Assembly: GCF_014650055.1 (NCBI RefSeq)
Contig: NZ_BMUF01000008.1
Coordinates: 186,001 to 250,000, forward strand
Reading direction: 5' to 3'
Source: Streptomyces malachitofuscus
GTDB lineage: Bacteria; Actinomycetota; Actinomycetes; Streptomycetales; Streptomycetaceae
Length of the DNA: 64,000 bases
The position numbers and the translations under genes were made by a program. Position 1 is the first letter of the stretch, and each line of letters opens with the position of its first letter. Positions 8,315-17,008 of this stretch are shown here, one piece after another. Under the pieces are notes generated by a model, which worked only from the letters and a program-made list of their open reading frames with translations, was not told the DNA's origin and ran no database searches.

Positions 8315-9373
8315 CTACCGGTCGAAGTCCAGCTCCACCGTCTCCGTCACCGGATGCGACTGGCAGGCCAGGACATAGCCCGCCTCGGTCTCCTCCGACT
8401 CCAGCGCGAAGTTGCGGTCCATCCGCACCTCGCCCGAGACGAGGAAGGCGCGGCACGTACCGCACACCCCGCCCTTGCAGGCGTAGGGCGCGTCGGCCCG
8501 GTTGCGCAGCACCGTGTCCAGCAGGGACTCCCCGAGCCGGACGGGCCAGGTGCCGCCGCGTCCGTCGAGCCGGGCGGTGACCGTGCTGTGCGCCGGCGCG
8601 GGCGCCGTGACGACGGGTGCCGTACCGGCGTCCACGTGGAAGATCTCCTCGTGGATGCGGGCGCGGGCGACGCCCAGGCCGCGCAGCGCCCGCTCGGCAC
8701 CCTCGACCAGGCCGTAGGGACCGCACAGGAACCAGCCGTCCACCTGTTCCACGGGCAGAAGCGCCGGAAGCAGCCCTGCCAGCCGCTCCTGGTCCAGCCG
8801 CCCGGACGGCAGCCCGGCCTGCTGCTCCTCGCGGGAGAGCACCGTCACCAGCTGGAACCGCTCGGGGTAGCGGTCCTTCAGGTCGGCGACCTCCTCCAGG
8901 AACATCGTCGAGGCCGTCGTGCGGTCGCTGCGGATCAGGCAGAACCGGGCTGCGGGCTCACGGGCCAGGAGCGTCGAGACGATCGACAGCACCGGGGTGA
9001 TGCCGCTGCCGCCGACGATCGCCGCGTACCGGCCGGGGGCGGGAGGGAGCGTGAAGCGGCCGGCTGGGGTCATCACCTCCAGCTCGTCGCCGAGGTCGAT
9101 CTCCTTGAGCGCGTAGGTGGAGAAGGCGCCGCCCTCGACCAGCCGCACTCCGACCCGCAGCGTGCTCGGCGCCTCGCCGTGGGGCGCGGGGGAGCAGATG
9201 GAGTAGGTGCGCCGTATCTCCTGGCCGTCGGCGGTGCGCCGCAGGGCCAGATGCTGACCGGGCAGGTGGCGGTACTCCTCGCGCAGGTGCGGGGGGACGT
9301 CGAGGGTGAGGGCGACGGAGTCGTCGGTGAGCCGGTCGACCGCGGCCACCCGGAGCCGGTGGAAGCGGGCCAT
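8315..9373 (-). CDS. paaE: phenylacetyl-CoA epoxidase reductase subunit PaaE
   Basis: 352-residue NAD(P)H:flavin reductase with a plant-type ferredoxin tail. The FAD/NAD-binding part contains RRTYSICSP and GGSGITPVLS; the C-terminal iron-sulfur domain has CKGGVCGTC plus a fourth Cys in VLACQSH, ligands for a [2Fe-2S] cluster. It passes electrons to the PaaA di-iron centre. ATG 9373 overlaps the paaD stop (TGATG); a GTG at 9376 is adjacent. Last gene of the paaABCDE operon. Confidence 0.95.
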   Translation of the reverse strand: MARFHRLRVAAVDRLTDDSVALTLDVPPHLREEYRHLPGQHLALRRTADGQEIRRTYSICSPAPHGEAPSTLRVGVRLVEGGAFSTYALKEIDLGDELEVMTPAGRFTLPPAPGRYAAIVGGSGITPVLSIVSTLLAREPAARFCLIRSDRTTASTMFLEEVADLKDRYPERFQLVTVLSREEQQAGLPSGRLDQERLAGLLPALLPVEQVDGWFLCGPYGLVEGAERALRGLGVARARIHEEIFHVDAGTAPVVTAPAPAHSTVTARLDGRGGTWPVRLGESLLDTVLRNRADAPYACKGGVCGTCRAFLVSGEVRMDRNFALESEETEAGYVLACQSHPVTETVELDFDR

Positions 9374-9915
9374 CACAACTCCTTGAAGTGGTCGAACGGT
9401 TCACGGCAGGCCAGGCAGCGCCGCAGCGCCTTGCACGCGGTGGACGAGAAGCGGCTGAGCAGCTCGGTCTCGGCGGAGCCGCAGTGCGGGCAGCGGACGG
9501 GCGCCGGGCCGTCCTCGGGCAGCCGGGGCTCGCGGGTGCGGGTCGTTCCGAGCTCCACGACGACCGGCCCGGAGGCCGCCCGGGTGCGCGGTGGGGCGAT
9601 GCCGAACTCCCGGAGTTTGCGGCGCCCTTCGTCCGTGATGTCGTCGGTCGACCAGGCAGGTGCGAGCACCGTGCGCACGGTGACCTCGCGCACTCCGTGC
9701 TCGCGCAGCACCCGCTCTATGTCGAGGCTCATCGCCTCGATGGCCGGGCAGCCGGTGTACGTCGGGGTCAGTTCGACCTCGACGGTGTCCTCCCCGCGGG
9801 CGTGCACCGCGCGCACGACGCCCAGCTCGCGCAGGGTCAGCACCGGCAGTTCGGGGTCGGGCACCGAACCGGCGAGTTCCAGGAGCTCCGCCTCCAAGGG
9901 GGTGGCGGTCACCAT
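9373..9915 (-). CDS. paaD: PaaD, phenylacetyl-CoA epoxidase maturation factor
   Basis: 180 residues with an N-terminal MIP18/DUF59 domain (VPDPELPVLTLRELG, TYTGCPAIEAM) and a C-terminal zinc-ribbon-like tail with CPHC and CLAC pairs. PaaD is associated with iron-sulfur/di-iron assembly for the epoxidase. The ATG at 9915 overlaps the end of paaC by seven bases; GTG 9912 is a close alternative. Confidence 0.93.
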   Translation of the reverse strand: MVTATPLEAELLELAGSVPDPELPVLTLRELGVVRAVHARGEDTVEVELTPTYTGCPAIEAMSLDIERVLREHGVREVTVRTVLAPAWSTDDITDEGRRKLREFGIAPPRTRAASGPVVVELGTTRTREPRLPEDGPAPVRCPHCGSAETELLSRFSSTACKALRRCLACREPFDHFKEL

Positions 9916-10643
9916 GACGCCCCCGGGTGGCTGCGGTGCAGGTGCTGCATCTCGGCGAGCATCCGGCCGAAGGGTTCGGTGTGCAGGCCCTGCCGGCCCG
10001 CGCCCGCCGCCCACGCTCCCGTGCGCGGGCCCTCGGGGACCGTGAGCGTGGCCCGGCGCAGCACCTCTGTGGTCCACTCCAGCCAGGCCGTCTCCAGCCC
10101 GGTCCAGTCGACGTCGATGCCCTCGACCGGCTGGAACATCTCGCCGGTGTGGCGCCACAGGGCGTCCACGGCCCGCTGCATCCGCGTGTGGCTCTCCTCG
10201 GTGCCGTCCCCGAGGCGCAGGGTCCACTGCCGGGCGTGGTCGCGGTGGTAGTCGACCTCCTTGACGGCCTTGGCGGCCAGCGGCGCGAACGGTCCGTCAC
10301 CGGCGGCCAGTTCCGCGTACAGCAGGTACTGGTGGGCGGAGAAGAACAGCTGGCGGGCGATGGTGTGGGCGAAGTCGCCGTTGGGCTGCTCCACCAGCTG
10401 GAGATTGCGGAACGCGCGCTCCTCGCGGAGAAAGGCCAGTTCGTCCTCGTCGCCGGCCATCGACAGCAGCACCCGGGCCTGGCCCAGCAGGTCCAGCGCG
10501 ATGTTGGCGAGGGCGACCTCCTCCTCCAGCACGGGGGCGTTGCCGGCCCACTCGCCCAGCCGGTGGGAGAGCACCAGCGCGTCGTCACCGAGGGCGAGCG
10601 CGGCCGCCGTGACGGCGGTGTCCTTGGCGGGTGTCGTCGTCAC
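9909..10643 (-). CDS. paaC: phenylacetyl-CoA epoxidase structural subunit PaaC
   Basis: 244-residue ferritin-like helical protein. It carries the PaaC pattern (LGDDALVLSHRLGEW, DYHRDHARQW) and forms the PaaAC heterodimer core of the ring-1,2-phenylacetyl-CoA epoxidase. GTG 10643 overlaps the paaB stop as GTGA. The conserved gene order and overlaps imply stoichiometric co-translation. Confidence 0.95.
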   Translation of the reverse strand: MTTTPAKDTAVTAAALALGDDALVLSHRLGEWAGNAPVLEEEVALANIALDLLGQARVLLSMAGDEDELAFLREERAFRNLQLVEQPNGDFAHTIARQLFFSAHQYLLYAELAAGDGPFAPLAAKAVKEVDYHRDHARQWTLRLGDGTEESHTRMQRAVDALWRHTGEMFQPVEGIDVDWTGLETAWLEWTTEVLRRATLTVPEGPRTGAWAAGAGRQGLHTEPFGRMLAEMQHLHRSHPGASW

Positions 10644-10927
10644 AGGTGCTGCACCCCCTCGGGGATCTCGTAGAACGTCGGGTGCCGGTAGGGCTTGTCG
10701 GCGGCCGGTTCGAAGAACGGGTCCTTCTCGTCGGGCGAGGAGGCGGTGATCGCGGACGACGGCACGACCCAGATCGAGACGCCCTCGCCGCGCCGGGTGT
10801 ACAGATCGCGGGCGTTGCGCAGGGCGAGCTCCGCGTCCGGCGCGTGCAGGCTGCCGGCGTGGGTGTGGGACAGCCCCCTGCGCGAGCGCACGAAGACCTC
10901 CCACAGGGGCCAGTCGGTGTGGGTCAT
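10640..10927 (-). CDS. paaB: phenylacetyl-CoA epoxidase subunit PaaB
   Basis: 95-residue small subunit with the characteristic start [20 protein letters not shown] and the DLYTRRGEG segment. PaaB bridges PaaAC dimers in the complex. Its ATG overlaps the paaA stop (ATGA). Confidence 0.95.
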   Translation of the reverse strand: MTHTDWPLWEVFVRSRRGLSHTHAGSLHAPDAELALRNARDLYTRRGEGVSIWVVPSSAITASSPDEKDPFFEPAADKPYRHPTFYEIPEGVQHL

Positions 10928-11934
10928 GCTCGCGTCGCTCCTGTCTCGCCGTTCATGTGCTTGGCCGCGTGGGCCGCTGCCGCCTCCCTGACCCAGGCGC
11001 CCTCTTCGTGGGCCTTCCTGCGCCGGGTCAGCCGCTGTTCGTTGCACGGGCCGTTGCCCTTGAGGACGTCCCAGAACTCCGACCAGTCGATCGCGCCGAA
11101 GTCGTGGTGCCCGCGCTCCTCGTTCCACTTCAGGTCGGGGTCGGGGAGGCTGAGGCCGAGGGATTCGGCCTGGGGGACGCAGATGTCGACGAAGCGCTGG
11201 CGCAGTTCGTCGTTGGAATGCCGCTTGATCTTCCAGGCCATCGACTGAGCGGAGTGCTGCGACTCGTCGTCGGGCGGGCCGAACATCATCAGCGACGGCC
11301 ACCACCAGCGGTCCACCGCGTCCTGCGCCATCGCATGCTGCTCGGGGGTGCCCTTGCTGAGGGCGAGCAGCAGCTCGTAGCCCTGGCGCTGGTGGAAGGA
11401 CTCCTCCTTGCAGATGCGGACCATGGCGCGCGCGTACGGACCGTAGGAGCAGCGGCACAGGGGGACCTGGTTGGTGATGGCGGCGCCGTCCACGAGCCAG
11501 CCGATGGCGCCGACGTCCGCCCAGGTCAGGGTGGGGTAGTTGAAGATCGAGGAGTACTTCTGGCGGCCGGAGTGCAGCTTGTCGAGCAGCTCCTCGCGGC
11601 TGGTGCCGAGTGTTTCGGCGGCGCTGTAGAGATACAGGCCGTGCCCGGCCTCGTCCTGGACCTTTGCCATGAGGATCGCCTTGCGGCGCAGTGAGGGCGC
11701 GCGCGTGATCCAGTTGGCCTCCGGCTGCATGCCGATGATCTCGGAGTGTGCGTGCTGCGCGATCTGCCGGACCAGCGTGGCCCGGTAGGCGTCCGGCATC
11801 CAGTCGCGCGGCTCGATCCGCTCGTCGGCCGCGACGGCCGCGTCGAAGGCGTGCTGGTGGGCGGCGGTGTCGTCCGCGGCCATGACGTCGTACGCCCGGC
11901 TGCCGGCCGTATCGCGGGCGGCTGCTGTCGCCAT
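10924..11934 (-). CDS. paaA: phenylacetyl-CoA epoxidase catalytic subunit PaaA
   Basis: 336-residue di-iron oxygenase subunit. Metal-ligand motifs are visible in [11 protein letters not shown] and [12 protein letters not shown], both ExxH-type. It epoxidises the aromatic ring of phenylacetyl-CoA. First gene of the operon; ATG 11934 has a GAGGGGG stretch upstream. A palindromic operator at 11972-11993 sits about 40 bp before the start, where a repressor would block transcription. Confidence 0.96.
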   Translation of the reverse strand: MATAAARDTAGSRAYDVMAADDTAAHQHAFDAAVAADERIEPRDWMPDAYRATLVRQIAQHAHSEIIGMQPEANWITRAPSLRRKAILMAKVQDEAGHGLYLYSAAETLGTSREELLDKLHSGRQKYSSIFNYPTLTWADVGAIGWLVDGAAITNQVPLCRCSYGPYARAMVRICKEESFHQRQGYELLLALSKGTPEQHAMAQDAVDRWWWPSLMMFGPPDDESQHSAQSMAWKIKRHSNDELRQRFVDICVPQAESLGLSLPDPDLKWNEERGHHDFGAIDWSEFWDVLKGNGPCNEQRLTRRRKAHEEGAWVREAAAAHAAKHMNGETGATRA

Positions 11935-11971
11935 GAGGTCCCCCTCGACCTGGATGCTTCCCGGAGCACGC

Positions 11972-11993
11972 TCCCGACCGATCGTTCGGTTCG
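11972..11993 (-). promoter_or_regulatory. Palindromic operator in front of paaA (PaaR-type)
   Basis: On the minus strand, 11991-11972 reads AACCGAACGATCGGTCGGGA, identical over 20 bp to 16938-16957 in the paaN/paaH gap. The inner part (ACCGAACGATCGGT) is nearly symmetrical and typical of TetR operators. The TetR gene at 18520 is the obvious candidate binder. Confidence 0.7.
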
Positions 11994-12036
11994 TGCGATT
12001 CCATGGTGAGACGGGCGCCGCGAGGTGTCAACCGCT

Positions 12037-12045
12037 TGTGGATAA
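12037..12045 (-). promoter_or_regulatory. DnaA-box-like 9-mer
   Basis: TGTGGATAA here is the complement of TTATCCACA, the canonical DnaA box, in the gap upstream of paaA and of the DUF5819 gene. A single box; function unproven. The rest of the 290-bp gap (11935-12224) holds the paaA operator and nothing else I can identify. Confidence 0.35.
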
Positions 12046-12224
12046 CCTGCGGGGGCTGTCCGTGGACGTCGGCGCTCGGACCGGGGATGTGGTGACGGCC
12101 ACGGAAACGGGTTCCGGGAGGACTGTGCCCGGGCGGCCGGTGCTGAGTACCGTTCGTGCGACGCGGCGGAGCGGACGCGCGGGGCGGAAGCAGGGACGGA
12201 CCGGGATCGGTGGATCGGGGCGGG

Positions 12225-13106
12225 ATGGACGCGTACGACAAGGGCTCGGACGCCCGGCAGGGGGGTGCCGGGCGAGGCCTGCCGGACCCGCGCCCCGCCA
12301 CCCCCGCACCCGCGTCACCGACCGGCGACCCCGCCCCCGGAGGCTCGGCCCCCGGCCACCCGGCGGACCGCCCGCCCCCGCCGTACTCCCCCCGTGAGAA
12401 CCCCGACAGCGCCCCCTCCGCCGACCCCGCCTCCCTGACCGCCCCGCCCGCCGAGCCCCGTAGCGGTGTGGCCGCCCTCTCCCTGCGCTACCAGATCGGC
12501 GCCGCGGCGGCCCTCGCGCTCGTCGCCGTCGCCGTCTGTGTGCACCTCGGCATGACGTTCCTGCACGTCGCACCCTCGAACACGGTCAGCAAGCAGCACC
12601 GCGAGACCATCGAGAACTGGATCTACCCGGAGTTCGAGCAGAACTGGAAGCTGTTCGCGCCCAACCCCCTGCAGCAGAACATCGCCGTCCAGGTGCGCGC
12701 CGAGGTCCTCACCGCGGACGGCGCGTCCCGGACCACAGGCTGGTACGACCTGTCCGCGCAGGACGGCCGGGCCATCGACGGCAACCCGGCGCCCAGCCAC
12801 ACCCAGCAGAACGAGCTGCGCCGCGCCTGGGACTTCTTCGTCTCCACACACGACAACGACAACCGCCCGGTGGGCCACCGCGGAGCGCTGTCCGAGGCGT
12901 ATCTGCGCCGGATCATGGTGATGCGCCTCGACCGGGCGGACGCCGCCGGCCCGGGCGGCACCCTCGCGCGGGTCCAGGTCCGCTCCCGCACCACCAACGT
13001 GCCGCCGCCGGACTGGAGCGACGAGAAGATCTCCACCACACCCGTGTACCGCACCCTGCCCTGGTGGTCCCTGCCCGACGACGAGACCCGGGGAGGCATC
13101 GGGTGA
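12225..13106 (+). CDS. DUF5819 family membrane-anchored protein
   Basis: 293 residues. A Pro/Ser/Ala-rich, probably disordered cytosolic segment (residues 1-85) precedes one transmembrane helix (about 95-120), then an extracytoplasmic domain with the DUF5819 signatures NWIYPEFEQNWKLFAPNP and VQVRAEV. It overlaps the HTTM gene by four bases, and DUF5819/HTTM pairs recur in actinomycetes, so the two probably form one membrane system. No biochemical role is known to me. Confidence 0.85.
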   Translation: MDAYDKGSDARQGGAGRGLPDPRPATPAPASPTGDPAPGGSAPGHPADRPPPPYSPRENPDSAPSADPASLTAPPAEPRSGVAALSLRYQIGAAAALALVAVAVCVHLGMTFLHVAPSNTVSKQHRETIENWIYPEFEQNWKLFAPNPLQQNIAVQVRAEVLTADGASRTTGWYDLSAQDGRAIDGNPAPSHTQQNELRRAWDFFVSTHDNDNRPVGHRGALSEAYLRRIMVMRLDRADAAGPGGTLARVQVRSRTTNVPPPDWSDEKISTTPVYRTLPWWSLPDDETRGGIG

Positions 13107-14353
13107 ACCGCCTCTCGCTGGCGCTCTCCCGGGTGATCGCCCGCGTCACCGACTCCGCGCTCGGCCCCCACCAGACCGCCGTGATCCGCATCGGCTTCGG
13201 CCTGACCTGGCTGCTGTTCCTGCTGCGCGAGTTCCCCCACCGCCAGGAGCTCTACGGTCCGGACGGGCCCTGGGAATGGGACCTCGCCGATCAGCTGGTC
13301 ACGACGAACGACGCCTTCACCGTGCTGCTCTGGTCGGACAGCCAGATCTGGTTCGAGGCCGTCTACGCGCTGGCCGTGCTGTGGAGCCTGCTGCTCCTGC
13401 TGGGCTGGCGCACCCGCACCATGTCGGTGCTCTTCATGGTGGGCGTGCTCGCACTGCAGAACCGCAGCGTCTTCATGGGGGACGGCGGCGACAACGTCCT
13501 GCACCTGATGTCGATCTACCTGGTGTTCACCCGCTGCGGCCAGGTCTGGTCACTGGACGCGCGGCGGGCGCGCCGCCTGAAGGAGGCACGCGCGCGGGGG
13601 GAGCGCCCGCGCGACCGGGTCGGCCCGGCCCTGTGGGGCGTGCTGGGCCTCCTGCTGATCCTGGCCACGCTGGCGGGCCGGACGGACAGCGACTGGTTCA
13701 TACCGGCGCTGCTGTGGACCGTGTGGCTCGGGCAGGCGCTGTGGTGGCTGGTCGGGCGCCGCGCGAGGAGCGGCGAGCCGCGGATCCTGCTGGACGTCGT
13801 GGCGAACATCGTGCACAACGGCGCCCTGCTCGTGATCATGGCCGAGGCCTGTCTGATCTACGCCACGGCCGGCTGGTACAAGGTGCAGGGCTCCCGCTGG
13901 CAGGACGGCACCGCGGTCCACTACCCGCTCCAGCTGGAGTACTTCTCCCCCTGGCCGGCTCTGGGGGACCTGTTGTCGGCCAGCGGCACCATGGTGATGC
14001 TGGTGACCTACGCGACGGTCGCCGTGCAGGTCGCCTTCCCGTTCACGCTGTTCAACCGGCGGGTCAAGAACGTCCTGCTGGCCTTCATGATCCTCGAGCA
14101 CGCGGTGATCGCCGTCGTGCTCGGGCTGCCCTTCTTCTCCCTGGCGATGATCGCCGCCGACGCGGTCTTCCTGCCGACGTCCTTCCTGCGCCGCCTGGGC
14201 GATCTGGCGGCACGCGCGTGCGGGCGACCGGTCCCGCGCGGAGGCCGGGCACGGGTCCCGGGGCCGCGCTCTCCGGCGGACGCCCCTGCGGACGGGGCCC
14301 CAGCAAAGGCGCCCGCCCCGGCGCCCGGCGGAGCGCCGGGCCCGCGCACGTAG
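13103..14353 (+). CDS. HTTM-domain membrane protein (vitamin K carboxylase-like)
   Basis: 416-residue multi-pass membrane protein with the HTTM fold, remotely related to vitamin K-dependent gamma-carboxylase. Several hydrophobic helices span residues 25-340, with typical segments LGWRTRTMSVLFMV, FMGDGGDNVLHLMSIYL and SRWQDGTAVHYPLQLEYFSPWP. The tail from about 375 is Pro/Ala-rich. The GTG start at 13103 overlaps the DUF5819 stop (GTGA). Function is not established for bacterial members. Confidence 0.88.
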   Translation: MNRLSLALSRVIARVTDSALGPHQTAVIRIGFGLTWLLFLLREFPHRQELYGPDGPWEWDLADQLVTTNDAFTVLLWSDSQIWFEAVYALAVLWSLLLLLGWRTRTMSVLFMVGVLALQNRSVFMGDGGDNVLHLMSIYLVFTRCGQVWSLDARRARRLKEARARGERPRDRVGPALWGVLGLLLILATLAGRTDSDWFIPALLWTVWLGQALWWLVGRRARSGEPRILLDVVANIVHNGALLVIMAEACLIYATAGWYKVQGSRWQDGTAVHYPLQLEYFSPWPALGDLLSASGTMVMLVTYATVAVQVAFPFTLFNRRVKNVLLAFMILEHAVIAVVLGLPFFSLAMIAADAVFLPTSFLRRLGDLAARACGRPVPRGGRARVPGPRSPADAPADGAPAKAPAPAPGGAPGPRT

Positions 14354-14363
14354 GCTGCACGCC

Positions 14364-15149
14364 ATGAACGACCCCGCCCGCACCGCGGGACCCGAGAACC
14401 CGGCCGACCCGGTGTCCGCCTGGCGCCGGCTGGCCGGCGGCGCCGTCCTGCTCGACGGCTTCCATGCCCTCAAACACGCGGTGCGCTTCGGGGCCGAGGT
14501 GCGGCTGGCGCTGGCCGCGGACCGGGGTGCCGCGCTGGCGCTCGCCGACGAGCTGGCCCCGGACGTGCGGGAGGCGCTGGCGGTGCTGCTGACCGAGGTG
14601 CCGCACACGACGTACGCCTCACTGGTGCCGCGCCCGCACCCCACCGCCGTGGCCGCCCTGGCCGTACGCCCCTCCCGTGCGGGCCACCTCGCAAAGCTGG
14701 CGCACACGCCGCGCACCGCGCCCGTGGTGGTCCTGGACAACCCGCGCAACCTCGGCAACGCGGGGGCCGTGATCCGGCTGGCCGCCGGCTTCGGGGCGAC
14801 CGGGGTGGTCACCACCGGCACCCTCGACCCCTGGCACCCCACGGTGGTGCGCGGCGGGGCGGGGCTGCACTTCGCCACCGCCGTGGAGCGGCTCACCGTC
14901 GGGGAGCTGCCGCCGGGGCCGGTCTTCGCGCTCGACCCGGAGGGCGAGGACATCCGCTCGCTGAAACTGCCGGACGACGCGCTGCTCGCGTTCGGCTCCG
15001 AGCGCAGCGGGCTGTCGCCCGAGCTGCGCGCGCGGGCCGACCACCTGGTGGCGCTGCCGATGCGCCCCCAGGTGTCCAGCTACAACCTCGCGACCAGTGT
15101 GGCCATGACGCTGTACCACTGGAGCGCCACCGGGGGCGCACCCTCCTGA
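14364..15149 (+). CDS. SpoU/TrmH-family RNA 2'-O-methyltransferase
   Basis: 261-residue SPOUT methyltransferase. The three family motifs are present: NPRNLGNAGAVIR, FGSERSGLS and LPMRPQVSSYNLATSVAM, which form the knotted SAM site. The N-terminal part (VLLDGFHALKHAVRFG) is the substrate-binding extension. The target (rRNA or tRNA ribose) cannot be told from sequence. Eleven bases separate it from the HTTM gene, so it may be co-transcribed although unrelated in role. Confidence 0.9.
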   Translation: MNDPARTAGPENPADPVSAWRRLAGGAVLLDGFHALKHAVRFGAEVRLALAADRGAALALADELAPDVREALAVLLTEVPHTTYASLVPRPHPTAVAALAVRPSRAGHLAKLAHTPRTAPVVVLDNPRNLGNAGAVIRLAAGFGATGVVTTGTLDPWHPTVVRGGAGLHFATAVERLTVGELPPGPVFALDPEGEDIRSLKLPDDALLAFGSERSGLSPELRARADHLVALPMRPQVSSYNLATSVAMTLYHWSATGGAPS

Positions 15150-15155
15150 GGCGGC

Positions 15156-16847
15156 TCAGGCCTCCCGGCGCACCTCGACCACCCGGAAGCGGTTGGCCAC
15201 GAACGCGCCGTCGCACAGGGCCGCGTTGGCCGCCGGGTTGCCGCCGGAGCCGTGGAAGTCGGAGAAGGCGGCCGTCTGGTTGACGTACACCCCGCCGGTG
15301 AGGTTCAGGGAGAGCTGGGCGGCCTCCTCCAGGCAGACCTCCTGAACGGTCTTCTCGACCTCCGGGGAGGTCGTGTAGGCGCCGACCGTCATCGCGCCCT
15401 TCTCACGGATCGTGCGCCGCAGCAGCTCGGCCGCGTCGTCGGCCGAGTCGACGGCGACGGCGAAGGAGACCGGGCCGAAGCACTCGCTCATGTAGGCGGC
15501 CTCGGCGTCCGGCTTCGAGCCGTCCAGCTTCACGATCACCGGTGTGCGCACCACCGCGCCCGGGAACTCCGGGTTGGCGATCTCACGGGAGGCGAGGGCG
15601 ACCTCGCCCAGCCCGGCGGCGGCCTCCAGGCGGGCCTTGACGTCCGGGTTGACGATGGCGCCCAGCAGCGCGTTCGCGCGCGCGTCGTCGCCGAGCAGGC
15701 CGTCCACCGCCTTCGCGAGGTCGGCGGTGACCTCGTCGAAGGACTTGGGGCCCTGGTCGGTGGCGATGCCGTCGCGGGGGATCAGCAGGTTCTGCGGGGT
15801 GGTGCACATCTGGCCGCTGTACAGCGAGAGGGAGAAGGCCAGGTTGGCCAGCATCCCCTTGTAGTCGCCGGTCGACTCCACGAGCACCGAGTTGACGCCG
15901 GCCTTCTCCGTGTAGACCTCCGCCTGGCGTGCGTTGTTCTCGAGCCAGTCGCCGAACTCGGTGGAACCGGTGTAGTCGATGATCCGGATCTCCGGGCGGG
16001 TGGCCAGCGTCTTGGCGATGCCCTCGCCGGGCCGCTCGGCGGCCAGCGCCACCAGGTTCGGGTCGAACCCGGCCTCGGTGAGCACCTGGCGGGCGACCTG
16101 GACGGTGAGGGCGAGCGGCAGCACCGCGCGGGGGTGCGGCTTGACCAGGACCGCGTTGCCGGTGGCGAGCGAGGCGAACAGGCCCGGGTAGCCGTTCCAC
16201 GTCGGGAAGGTGTTGCAGCCGATGACCAGGCCGATGCCGCGCGGCACCGGGACGAACTGCTTGGTGAGCGCGAGCGGGTCGCGCTTGCCCTGCGGCTTGG
16301 TCCACTCCGCGGTGTCGGGGGTGCGGATCTGCTCCACGTACGCGTAGGCCACCGCCTCCATGCCGCGGTCCTGCGCGTGCGGGCCGCCGGCCTGGAACGC
16401 CATCATGAAGGCCTGGCCGGAGGTGTGCATGACCGCCTGGGCGAACTCCATCGTCCGGTCGCTGATCCGCTTGAGGATCTCCAGACAGACCACCGCGCGG
16501 GTCTCCGCGCCCGCGTCCCGCCAGGCCCGCATGCCGGCCTTCATGGCGGGCAGCAGCGCGTCCAGGTCCGCGTGCGGGTAGCTGACGCCCAGCTCGATGC
16601 CGTACGGGGAGGTCTCGCCGTCCACCCAGCCGTCCGTGCCCGGCTGGCCGAGGTCGAGGCGGGTGCCGAGCAGGGCGTCGAAGGCGGCCTTGCCCGCCGC
16701 CATGTCCAGGCTGCCGTTCTCCCCGTAGGCCTTGGGGTGCTCGGGGTGCGGGGACCAGTACGCGCGCGTGCGGATCGCTTCCAGCGCCTGGTCCAGGGTG
16801 GGACGGTGCCGGGCGATCAGCTCGTGCGCGGTGAGTTCGGCGGCCAT
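15156..16847 (-). CDS. paaN: phenylacetic acid degradation protein PaaN (aldehyde dehydrogenase family)
   Basis: 563-residue aldehyde-dehydrogenase-fold protein of the PaaN type. Visible signatures are YTGSTEFGDWLE (NAD-binding), a catalytic Cys around residue 345 in SGQMCTTPQN and GCNTFPTWNGYPG. In the phenylacetate pathway the ring-opened aldehyde is oxidised before beta-oxidation; PaaN is the actinobacterial-type protein proposed for that step. Unlike PaaZ of E. coli there is no fused hydratase domain. It is divergent from paaH with the shared operator between. Confidence 0.92.
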   Translation of the reverse strand: MAAELTAHELIARHRPTLDQALEAIRTRAYWSPHPEHPKAYGENGSLDMAAGKAAFDALLGTRLDLGQPGTDGWVDGETSPYGIELGVSYPHADLDALLPAMKAGMRAWRDAGAETRAVVCLEILKRISDRTMEFAQAVMHTSGQAFMMAFQAGGPHAQDRGMEAVAYAYVEQIRTPDTAEWTKPQGKRDPLALTKQFVPVPRGIGLVIGCNTFPTWNGYPGLFASLATGNAVLVKPHPRAVLPLALTVQVARQVLTEAGFDPNLVALAAERPGEGIAKTLATRPEIRIIDYTGSTEFGDWLENNARQAEVYTEKAGVNSVLVESTGDYKGMLANLAFSLSLYSGQMCTTPQNLLIPRDGIATDQGPKSFDEVTADLAKAVDGLLGDDARANALLGAIVNPDVKARLEAAAGLGEVALASREIANPEFPGAVVRTPVIVKLDGSKPDAEAAYMSECFGPVSFAVAVDSADDAAELLRRTIREKGAMTVGAYTTSPEVEKTVQEVCLEEAAQLSLNLTGGVYVNQTAAFSDFHGSGGNPAANAALCDGAFVANRFRVVEVRREA

Positions 16848-16937
16848 GCGGGACCAACTCCTCGTCTCAGGAACTCTTCGTCGAGCTCATGGACCTGTGC
16901 GGAAACGTAGTCAGGAACGGGCGGTCAGAGTTAGAGT

Positions 16938-16957
16938 AACCGAACGATCGGTCGGGA
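16938..16957 (+). promoter_or_regulatory. Operator shared by paaN and paaH (PaaR-type)
   Basis: AACCGAACGATCGGTCGGGA, a 20-bp exact copy (opposite strand) of the site in front of paaA. It lies 91 bp before the paaN start and 52 bp before the paaH-like start, a position from which one TetR repressor could close both promoters. TGTGGAAAA at 16977-16985 is a weak DnaA-box-like sequence nearby. Confidence 0.72.
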
Positions 16958-17008
16958 CAAGGGGGTCCGCCGCATCTGTGGAAAACCCCGTGCGGGAGGA
17001 TCGCGCAC

